From NCBI RefSeq assembly GCF_000949135.2, contig NZ_JTAN02000019.1, positions 806,001-870,000 of the forward strand: a stretch of DNA of 64,000 nt. The letters run 5' to 3'. Origin of the DNA: Burkholderia sp. USMB20. Its GTDB lineage: Bacteria > Pseudomonadota > Gammaproteobacteria > Burkholderiales > Burkholderiaceae. The notes below the pieces were generated by a model. It did not search any database, was not told the origin of the DNA, and saw nothing but the letters and a program-made list of their open reading frames with translations. How positions within the stretch are numbered: the stretch's first letter is position 1; the number at the start of each line of letters is the position of its first letter. Positions 56,080-63,079 of this stretch are shown one piece after another. The translations under genes were made by a program, and so were the position numbers.

Positions 56080-57336
56080 ATGAACCTCCGACTTTCCCGC
56101 CTCGCCGTGGCCTGTGCGCTCGCGGCAGGCACGGCGCTGACCCCGGTGCCGTCCACGGCCGCGACGGCGGTACGCGTCTGCTCGCTGCCCGGCACGCCGA
56201 CGGCCGCGCTCGACAAGGCCGTCGCCCGCGAGGTGTTCCGCACGGCCGGCATCGTCGCCAGCTTTTCCGCACACGACGCGGGCGGCAGCGACGACGACGG
56301 CGTATCCGCGCACGAACTCGCCGGCATCCTCGAACGCGATTGCGACGTGCTCGCCGGCTTCCCGCGCTCGGCCATCGCCGACGCATCCGACACGAAGCTG
56401 CTGTTCTCGCAGGGCTACCTGCGCTCGGGCTACGTGAGCGTCACGCGCCGCGACGCCGGCACGCCGGCGACCGGCCGGGAAATCGTCGCGGCCACCTACG
56501 CGAGCCCCGCGCAACTGATCGCGGTTCAGCAGAAGAACGCGCGCTTCGATCTCGAGAACACGTCCGAGCAAACGATCGACGCGCTCGCCCGCGGCCGCGC
56601 GCATCGCGCGATCGTCTGGTATCCGGCGGTCGTCGCGTACCAGGCCGCGCATCCGAAACAGGCGTTCCGCATCGGCGCAACCTCGTCGCCGTATGCGGAG
56701 TGGCAGCTCACGTTCGCGTTCGCGCCGCGCTCGGCCGCGTTGCAGCAGCGGATCGACGCGGCACTCACGCAGATGAAGGACAACGGTCGGCTCGCCGCGC
56801 TGACCCGCAAGTGGGCACTGCCCGGCAGCGCGCTCGAAGCGCACGAGTCGCGCACGCCGTCGCGTTTCCTCGACGGCGCGACGGCGAGCGCAGGCCGCGC
56901 GCCCGGTAGCCTGCTGCCCGCGCGCAACGTGCCCGCAGGCGGCTTCATCCGCGTCGCCGCAAGCACCGGCGACGCCGCGCCGACGTTCGACGCCGTCCAG
57001 GTCGCACACGGCAAGGAAATCTACGGCAACGCCTGCGCGAAGTGCCACGGCGCCGACCTCGAAGGCAACACCGCGCCCGCGCTGAGCGGCCCGTCGTTCG
57101 CGCCGCTGTCGCATTCGCACCTGACGATCGGCGGCGTGTTCGGCTACATGGCGACCAACATGCCGGCGGACCAGCCCGGCAAGCTGAAGGACGAAGACTA
57201 CGCGGACCTGATGGCCTTCCTGCTCGCGTCGAACGGCTACGTCGCCGGCAAGAGCAAGCTGACGGCCGATACCGCCCACGCATCGACCGCGCCGCTCGTC
57301 GCCGGTCCCGCCGCGCACAAGGACGCGAGCCAGTAA
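56080..57336 (+). CDS. XoxJ-like periplasmic protein fused to cytochrome c (XoxG-like)
   Basis: A 418-residue protein with a signal peptide (ending PSTAATA). Residues about 30-255 are a substrate-binding-protein-like domain (VRVCSLPGTPTAALDKAVAR, then FAFAPRSAALQQRIDAALTQ) of the MxaJ/XoxJ type thought to help mature or activate the dehydrogenase. Residues about 300-390 are a class I cytochrome c with heme motif CAKCH at 319-323 and likely axial Met361 in ATNMPADQPG. In methylotrophs XoxJ and XoxG are separate proteins; here they are one chain. It sits about 80 bases after the dehydrogenase and should take its electrons. A plain gene-fusion by assembly error is unlikely because the frame is continuous. 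Confidence 0.85.
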   Translation: MNLRLSRLAVACALAAGTALTPVPSTAATAVRVCSLPGTPTAALDKAVAREVFRTAGIVASFSAHDAGGSDDDGVSAHELAGILERDCDVLAGFPRSAIADASDTKLLFSQGYLRSGYVSVTRRDAGTPATGREIVAATYASPAQLIAVQQKNARFDLENTSEQTIDALARGRAHRAIVWYPAVVAYQAAHPKQAFRIGATSSPYAEWQLTFAFAPRSAALQQRIDAALTQMKDNGRLAALTRKWALPGSALEAHESRTPSRFLDGATASAGRAPGSLLPARNVPAGGFIRVAASTGDAAPTFDAVQVAHGKEIYGNACAKCHGADLEGNTAPALSGPSFAPLSHSHLTIGGVFGYMATNMPADQPGKLKDEDYADLMAFLLASNGYVAGKSKLTADTAHASTAPLVAGPAAHKDASQ

Positions 57337-57411
57337 CACCGGGCAAGCGGCTCCGCCACGCGATGCGGGCCGCGCCCTTCCCCACGATTTCATCTTCACC
57401 AGGAAACGACC

Positions 57412-57729
57412 GTGACGTACCCGACCTCCCGCAGAACCTTCATCATCCATACCATCGGCCTGTGCGCGACGCTCGCCACCTCACGCACGGCACTCGCGGC
57501 ACCGCCGCTCGTCGACGAGAACGATGCCGCCGCGAAGACGCTCGGCTATCGCGCGCGTGCGTCCAGCGTCGACGCCGCGCAGTTCCCGAAATACCAGGCC
57601 GGCCAGCGCTGCGTCAACTGCCGCTTCTACAAGGGCGAAGCGGCGGACGCCGCCGGCACGTGTCCGATGTTCGGCGGCAAGCTGGTCGCCGCGGACGGCT
57701 GGTGCAACGTGTATGCGAAGCGCGCGTGA
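57412..57729 (+). CDS. High-potential iron-sulfur protein (HiPIP)
   Basis: A 105-residue periplasmic electron carrier. A twin-arginine type signal ([19 protein letters not shown]) fits export of a folded Fe-S protein. The four cluster cysteines are Cys67, Cys70, Cys84 and Cys98 (CVNC, TCPMFGG, GWCNVY), the HiPIP pattern. It lies about 75 bases after the cytochrome fusion and may carry electrons from it, or from other donors, to the respiratory chain. Confidence 0.92.
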   Translation: MTYPTSRRTFIIHTIGLCATLATSRTALAAPPLVDENDAAAKTLGYRARASSVDAAQFPKYQAGQRCVNCRFYKGEAADAAGTCPMFGGKLVAADGWCNVYAKRA

Positions 57730-57745
57730 CGCGTCGCGCGACGGG

Positions 57746-59599
57746 ATGCCGGCGCGGCACGCACCGGCCCCCGTGGCCGGCATCGACGACGGCGCGCCGC
57801 CGCACGCCGTCGCGCATCTGCACGCGCTGATCGCGACCGGCCTGTCGCGCGGCTTCGTCACGCGCGGCGACATCATCGACACGCTGCCCGACGACGATGC
57901 GGGCGACAGCGGCATCGATGCGGCCGCCGCGGTGCTCGCCGAACTCGGCATCGCGGTGTGCGACAGCGCCGATACCGCGAGCGGCTGGACGCTCGACCGC
58001 TACTTCCGACCCGCGCCGCCCGCGCGTGCATGGGCCGACGGCGCCGGCACGCTCGCCGCGGCCGACCTGCTCGCGCCGCGCACGACCGACCCGGTCCGGC
58101 TGTACCTGCGCGAGATGGGCACGACGCCGCTCCTCACGCGCGACGAGGAATTCGCGTACGCGCAGCGCATCGAGCGCGGCCGCGCGGCGGCGGTCGCGGT
58201 GCTGTGCGGCGATCCCGATGCACTCGACGCGCTGGTGTCGATCCGCACCGAGATCGCCGAATGCCGGACCGCCGCATCGACCTACGTGGTCTTTCTCGCC
58301 GACGGCCCGCGCGACGATCGACCTGCGGACAGAGTCGATGCGGACGCTTCGCCCGCTTCCACCGGCGAACCCGCACGCGACGACGAGACGCCACCGGAGG
58401 ATTCGGCCTGGCGCGACGCCGTCGTGGCACGGCTCGCCCGCATCGACGCGCTCGCCGGCGGCATGCGCGCGGCGCTGCTGTCGGGCGGCACCGCTTCCGC
58501 CGCGTATCGCGCGCAAGTCCGCGACGTCGCGGCGCTGCTCGGCACGGTGAGCCTGTCCGCCCGCGCACTCGAACGGATGAGCGAACCGTTGCGCAAGCGC
58601 GCATGCCGGCAGCGCGCACTGCGGGGCCGGCTCGCGCGGATGCTGGCCGACGTGGGCGTCCCGCCGTCGTTTGCGCGGTCGAGCGACGACGACCACGCGG
58701 GCTGGCTCGCGTCGTGCATCGCCGCCCATCCGGCCTGCGGGCCGACGCTGACGCGGCGCGCGGCCGAGTTCGTCGACGCACGCGCCGCGATCGTGCGCGA
58801 TGCCCCGACGTCGGCGCTGCCGCCCGGCGCGACCGCGTCGCTCGATGCGCGGCTCGCTGCGATCGAGCGCGCGATGCAGCCGGCGAGGACGGGCCTGTTC
58901 GACGCGAACCTCCGGCTCGTCGTGTCGATCGCGAAGCGCTATCCCGATCGCGGGCTGCCGTTCGCCGACCTGATCCAGGAAGGCAACATCGGCCTGTTGA
59001 AGGCGATCGAGCGCTACGACTACCGGCGCGGTTTCCGCTTCTCGACCTACGCGACCTGGTGGATCCGGCAGGCGATCACGCATGCGCTCGCCGACCTCGG
59101 CCGCACGATCCGCGTGCCGACGCATACGGTCGACGCGCTGAACAAGCTGACGCGGCTCGCGCGCGAGCATCGGCAACGCGTCGGCACGGCCGCGACGCCG
59201 GCCGAACTGGCCGTCCACATGGGCGAGCCGGTCGACAAGGTGCGCGACCTGATGGCGATCGTGAAGGAGCCTGTGTCGGCGGATTTGCCGGTGTCGCCGG
59301 AAGGCGACATGACGTTCGCCGACGTCGCGCCGGACCTGTCGTCGCCGTCGCCCGAAGACGCGGCCGGCGCCGCCCAGTTGCGCCATACGATCGCTGCCGC
59401 GATCGACCGGCTGCCGCCGCGCGAGGCGACGGTCCTGCGGTTGCGCTACGGACTGCACGCGGACGAAGGCTGCTCGCTGCGCGACATCGGCCGCCAGTTG
59501 AACCTGTCCGCCGAACGCGTGCGGCAGATCGAGGCGTCGGCGCTCGCGCGGCTTCGCGCATCCGACGCGCTCGGCGTGCTCCGGTCGTTCATCGCGTAG
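57746..59599 (+). CDS. RpoD-like sigma-70 factor (paralogue)
   Basis: A 617-residue sigma factor. Residues about 15-75 resemble region 1.1 ([20 protein letters not shown]). Region 1.2 is [21 protein letters not shown] long divergent insert replaces the non-conserved region. Regions 2.1-2.4 are near canonical ([20 protein letters not shown], then [20 protein letters not shown]), region 3 follows, and region 4 ends with [20 protein letters not shown]. It looks like a second primary-type sigma rather than an ECF factor. It starts 16 bases after the HiPIP gene, so it is probably co-transcribed with the dehydrogenase set. The ATG at 57746 fits the region 1.1 alignment. Confidence 0.88.
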   Translation: MPARHAPAPVAGIDDGAPPHAVAHLHALIATGLSRGFVTRGDIIDTLPDDDAGDSGIDAAAAVLAELGIAVCDSADTASGWTLDRYFRPAPPARAWADGAGTLAAADLLAPRTTDPVRLYLREMGTTPLLTRDEEFAYAQRIERGRAAAVAVLCGDPDALDALVSIRTEIAECRTAASTYVVFLADGPRDDRPADRVDADASPASTGEPARDDETPPEDSAWRDAVVARLARIDALAGGMRAALLSGGTASAAYRAQVRDVAALLGTVSLSARALERMSEPLRKRACRQRALRGRLARMLADVGVPPSFARSSDDDHAGWLASCIAAHPACGPTLTRRAAEFVDARAAIVRDAPTSALPPGATASLDARLAAIERAMQPARTGLFDANLRLVVSIAKRYPDRGLPFADLIQEGNIGLLKAIERYDYRRGFRFSTYATWWIRQAITHALADLGRTIRVPTHTVDALNKLTRLAREHRQRVGTAATPAELAVHMGEPVDKVRDLMAIVKEPVSADLPVSPEGDMTFADVAPDLSSPSPEDAAGAAQLRHTIAAAIDRLPPREATVLRLRYGLHADEGCSLRDIGRQLNLSAERVRQIEASALARLRASDALGVLRSFIA

Positions 59600-59643
59600 C
59601 ACGACGTTCCGGCCAGCGGCGTGCACGCCGCGCATCGTGTGCC

Positions 59644-59665
59644 GTGTTGACGCCTGCAACACCCG
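59644..59665 (+). promoter_or_regulatory. Upstream activator motif before acs
   Basis: GTGTTG-N7-CAACAC (59644-59662) is a perfect 6-base inverted repeat, and its right half is the decamer GCAACACCCG (59656-59665) shared with the dehydrogenase and pqqA upstream regions. It is about 140 bases upstream of the -24 element. Confidence 0.6.
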
Positions 59666-59803
59666 CTGCTGCATTTCGACGCAACGCGCAGGCCGGCAAG
59701 CGCACCGAGTGCCTGGTCTTTTCATGCTTTGCACTGCATATCGATCTACGCGAACCGCACTGCAACGCGCACGCACGCCGCTGCGGCCGAATACCCGCGC
59801 GAC

Positions 59804-59819
59804 TGGCATGCAAGTTGCG
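59804..59819 (+). promoter_or_regulatory. Sigma-54 (-24/-12) promoter of acs
   Basis: TGGCATG-CAAG-TTGCG matches the consensus exactly and is nearly the same as the dehydrogenase promoter. It lies about 45 bases before the acs start. Confidence 0.8.
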
Positions 59820-59864
59820 TTTCAACAGTCAGGCCGCACACCAACGATTTCCACGGAGAACACC

Positions 59865-60347
59865 TTGACTGCCCTCGTATCGATCCTGCAGGAACACCGA
59901 ATCTTCGAACCGTCGGCCGACGCACGCGAGAGCGCCAACATCTCCGGCATGCCGGCCTACCGCGCACTGGCCGCCGAGGCCGAGCAGGATTACGAAGGCT
60001 TCTGGGCGCGTCTCGCGCGCGAAGGCCTCAGCTGGCACAAGCCGTTCACGAAGGTGCTCGACGAGAGCGACGCGCCGTTCTACAAATGGTTCGACGACGG
60101 CGAACTCAACGCGTCGTACAACTGCCTCGACCGCCACGTCGAAGCCGGCAACGGCGAGCGCGTCGCCGTGATCTTCGAGGCCGACGACGGCACCGTCACG
60201 CGCGTCACCTATGCCGAGCTGCTGACACGCGTGTCGCGCTTCGCGAACGCGCTGAAGAAACGCGGGATCGGCAAGGGCGATCGCGTCATCATCTATATTC
60301 CGATGTCGATCGAAGGCATCGTCGCGGTGTCGCGGTCACGGACCTGA
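59865..60347 (+). pseudogene. acs: Acetyl-CoA synthetase, truncated after about 155 codons
   Basis: The N-terminus of acetyl-CoA synthetase is clear: [60 protein letters not shown], and [21 protein letters not shown] full enzyme has about 650 residues; here homology stops at EGIVA (about 60327), and the frame ends at TGA 60345-60347 after junk residues. The sequence joins directly to a copy of the 3' end of the downstream Tla3-like gene. The likely start is TTG at 59865, preceded by GGAGA. Acetate activation would complete the alcohol-oxidation pathway, so this looks like a functional gene disrupted by insertion or rearrangement. The ATP-binding and C-terminal parts are absent from the window. 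Confidence 0.9.
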
Positions 60348-60755
60348 ATTACATCGTCCACGACGCAGGTGTACCCAGCGACGCAGCGTCGTTACGCGTT
60401 GTCTCGCTCGCGCAGACCTTGACCGAAACCCTCCCTGAATACGACCACACGAATCAAACCTTCAACACGGCCGCCCTACTCGGTGACATGGGAACCGGCG
60501 GCGCATTGACCGACGTCGCGCTGGCAATCGGCCGGATCAACCACTTCGGCGGCAACGCCTTGGTCGCCGGCACGACCGACCCCGAGCACCCCGTCGCCGT
60601 CGTCGTCAGACCACCATCGAAGCTCACGCCGATCGATCCGGACCAAGACTGGTTCCGCGCACGCGGCGGCAACAACGCGTACCTCCCCTGGTGGGGACGT
60701 CGACACGACACCGACTACGGAATGCAAGGCTATTCGTGGTGATGCCAACCAGCGC
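60325..60755 (+). repeat. Direct repeat, copy 1: C-terminal fragment of the Tla3-like gene
   Basis: About 430 bases repeated at 61732-62162 with an offset of 1407 and roughly 15 mismatches by eye. It encodes the last 137 or so residues of the Tla3-like protein ([20 protein letters not shown] to GMQGYSW, stop at 60742) without a start codon, so it is a pseudogene fragment. The left edge is exactly the acs breakpoint. Confidence 0.9.
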
Positions 60756-60805
60756 GGCGGCACGTTGCGTGTCAACGTGATCGCCGCGTCGCAACAGGAG
60801 ATTGA

Positions 60806-62149
60806 ATGAAGCGATTCCGTGTATTACCCGGCTTGGCCACGCTTATGGTGTTTCTATTCACCACTGCCATGATGCGGCCGGCACGTGCCACTCCTGCCAA
60901 AGAGTCCACAAGGAATACGGCGGTGGCAGCCGAAGAACCGGCGAAGCCGTTAGTCGCACAGGTTGTCGGTCTGATTTGGTTGAATCCATTGCAGCGGAAG
61001 GATTACCCGACCGAATGGCAATTGTTGTGGACGCAGGGACTTGCAGTGCCAAACAAGAATGACGATATGGTCCGCACCGATCCGAAGTCTTTTACGACGC
61101 TGCAATCGGTAGCGGGTATCGCATACGGCAACAGAGGCACTGAAACGTTTAGAGGCTTCTATCGCAAGTACATGTTCGAGTTACCGCTTCTACTTCGGTC
61201 GCGCTACGCATCCAATCCAAAATATTTCTACACAGTGAGCCCGGCCAATCAGAAGGACTGGCATGAACTGGCGGGCATTCGTGTCGAGCTTTCCATTCCG
61301 AACCGACTTGATGCGACCGACTCGCAAACCTACTTGCAAGACTCGATCCGAAAGACGTTCTCGATTGGCAACCGGCATTTCCCGACGATGTGGAGCCGCG
61401 ACACGCCTCCCGACGTGCAAATCACTCAGGGCAGTGCAAACGCCGGCTTCACCTCGCTGAACAACGCGCTGGACTACTTGCAGAAGAACCCCGACAAGAC
61501 CGTATGGGCGATGAACTGGGACGCCCCGAACTTCCCGCCCACGGATGCGCAGATCAACGAGAACCTCGTCGTGCTTTTTCTCGCCGGCCCGAACTTCAAC
61601 ACCGAGCGCGAACCGCTCGCCTGGATCGGCAAGGCCGCGACCGGCAACACGCACGATTTTTCGCCGAAGGTCGGCACGACACGCGCCGTGCAGGCATGGA
61701 AAGCCACGATCGACGAAGCAGCACGCAACGCCGGTGTCGCGGTCACGGACCTGAATTACATCGTCCACGACGCAGGTGTACCCAGCGACGCAGCGTCGTC
61801 ACGCGTTGTCTCGCTCGCGCAGACCTTGACCGAAACCCTCCCTGAATACGACCACACGAATCAGACGTTCAACACGGCAGCACTCCTCGGCGACATGGGA
61901 ACCGGCAGCGCATTGACCGACGTCGCACTCGCAATCGGCCGAATCAACCACTTCGGCGGCAACGCCTTGGTCGCCGGCACGACCGACCCCGAGCACCCCG
62001 TCGCCGTCGTCGTCAGACCACCATCGAAGCTCACCCCGATCGATCCGGACAAGGACTGGTTCCGCGCACGCGGCGGCAACAACGCGTACCTCCCTTGGTG
62101 GGGACGTCGACACGACACCGACTACGGAATGCAAGGCTATTCGTGGTGA
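60806..62149 (+). CDS. Tla3/DUF2875-like protein, probable type VI secretion accessory
   Basis: A 447-residue protein with a hydrophobic N-terminus (LPGLATLMVFLFTTAMMRPA), either a signal or an anchor. The body has VVGLIWLNPLQRKDYPTEWQ, LLWTQGLAVPNKNDDMVR, DKTVWAMNWDAPNFPPTD and NLVVLFLAGPNFNTEREPLA. I believe this is the DUF2875 family, which includes Tla3, an adapter that loads a lipase effector on the type VI spike. The family call is from memory of such sequences and should be checked. AGGAG precedes the ATG. No lipase or VgrG gene is in the window; a PAAR gene follows within 75 bases. Its 3' part is duplicated upstream. Confidence 0.65.
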   Translation: MKRFRVLPGLATLMVFLFTTAMMRPARATPAKESTRNTAVAAEEPAKPLVAQVVGLIWLNPLQRKDYPTEWQLLWTQGLAVPNKNDDMVRTDPKSFTTLQSVAGIAYGNRGTETFRGFYRKYMFELPLLLRSRYASNPKYFYTVSPANQKDWHELAGIRVELSIPNRLDATDSQTYLQDSIRKTFSIGNRHFPTMWSRDTPPDVQITQGSANAGFTSLNNALDYLQKNPDKTVWAMNWDAPNFPPTDAQINENLVVLFLAGPNFNTEREPLAWIGKAATGNTHDFSPKVGTTRAVQAWKATIDEAARNAGVAVTDLNYIVHDAGVPSDAASSRVVSLAQTLTETLPEYDHTNQTFNTAALLGDMGTGSALTDVALAIGRINHFGGNALVAGTTDPEHPVAVVVRPPSKLTPIDPDKDWFRARGGNNAYLPWWGRRHDTDYGMQGYSW

Positions 62150-62162
62150 TGCCAACCAGCAC
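61732..62162 (+). repeat. Direct repeat, copy 2
   Basis: The counterpart of 60325-60755, forming the 3' end of the intact Tla3-like gene plus about 13 bases beyond its stop (ATGCCAACCAGC is common to both). Confidence 0.9.
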
Positions 62163-62220
62163 CGCGGCATGTGGCAAGCAAACCGCCAGTGCCGCGCGAA
62201 TCATCGAGAGGACGAGTCAT

Positions 62221-62478
62221 ATGCGAGGAATCATCCGCGTAGGCGACAGCCATACCCACGGCGGCCGGGTCGAGTCCGGCGCGGAAATCAGCAAGGTCAT
62301 GGGGCGCGCGGTCGCGCGCTTCGGCGACACGTGTTCGTGTCCGATCCACGGCACCTGCACGATTGCCGCCGGCGACGCTGCCTTCAACGTCGAAGGTCGG
62401 GCCGCCGCATTCGACGGTTACAAGACTTCGTGCGGCGCGACGCTCATTTCTTCCATTCCGAGCTCCGGGCACCCCTGA
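62221..62478 (+). CDS. PAAR-domain protein (type VI secretion spike tip)
   Basis: An 85-residue protein with PAAR-type repeats: IIRVGDSHTHGGRVESGAEI, VARFGDTCSCPIHGTCTIAA and GYKTSCGATLISS, carrying His and Cys residues able to bind the tip metal. PAAR proteins sharpen the VgrG spike and recruit effectors. It follows the Tla3-like gene and abuts the next gene. Confidence 0.88.
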   Translation: MRGIIRVGDSHTHGGRVESGAEISKVMGRAVARFGDTCSCPIHGTCTIAAGDAAFNVEGRAAAFDGYKTSCGATLISSIPSSGHP

Positions 62479-62811
62479 ATGCTGAAGATACGACGCATGA
62501 CCGCCGAACAGTTCCAGCTGCTGCGGCTTCAAGATACCCGGATCAAACCGTTGAACCAATGGGCCCTGCACGAGATTTTCGTGAAGGGCCGCCCACAGCG
62601 CGAGCTGGCCGCGAAACTGGGTATGAACCGCTCGGCAATGTCGCAGCTCGTTCGCAAGGCGTGGCAGCGGTATCTGGAACTACCGGGCAACGTCACGCAC
62701 CTCACCACGCTCACGATTACGATCCCGACGAAATATGAGCAAGCGCTGCATGCCTGGGTGCAGGACGCGCATCGCTTATCGAATCAGCCCGATCAAGACG
62801 AGTTGACGTGA
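62479..62811 (+). CDS. KorA/TrfB-like DNA-binding protein
   Basis: A 110-residue protein. Residues about 7-65 resemble the TrfB/KorA helix-turn-helix of broad-host-range plasmids: MTAEQFQLLRLQDTRIKPL, then FVKGRPQRELAAKLGMNRSA and MSQLVRKAWQRYLE. KorA represses plasmid genes through a palindromic operator. The ATG directly abuts the PAAR stop (TGAATG), so the two are translated together. An internal start at MTAEQ is possible. Its plasmid-type relatives support acquisition by transfer; its target is unknown. Confidence 0.7.
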   Translation: MLKIRRMTAEQFQLLRLQDTRIKPLNQWALHEIFVKGRPQRELAAKLGMNRSAMSQLVRKAWQRYLELPGNVTHLTTLTITIPTKYEQALHAWVQDAHRLSNQPDQDELT

Positions 62812-63079
62812 TCGACGCGCCCCTCAAGACGTTCACGGAGATCCGATTCGGCGCGGGCAGGCCGGGCAACGCCCATCGGCAGCGCCCGGCCGCGCCGGCA
62901 TCCGCATGAACAATTCCCGATCTTCCATCAGGTCCAGACGAAAACAAATTCCCCCATATCAAACAAAAATAAAACGTTATTCCACATCGCTCTGAATTCC
63001 CAGCCAACTTTGGATCCTTTTTCCCCGTCCACCCTCGTATCATTTCTCCCATTCCGAAGAGAAAGAACCAGAGAAGGAC

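Noticed and set aside
53417-56083. An 888-codon plus-strand frame across the dehydrogenase
   Set aside because: Frame-shifted shadow of the quinoprotein; Arg-rich with no motifs.
59865-60347. Possibility that the short acs is a functional small protein
   Set aside because: It stops before any of the adenylation core motifs and the last residues come from the joined repeat, so a broken gene is the better reading.
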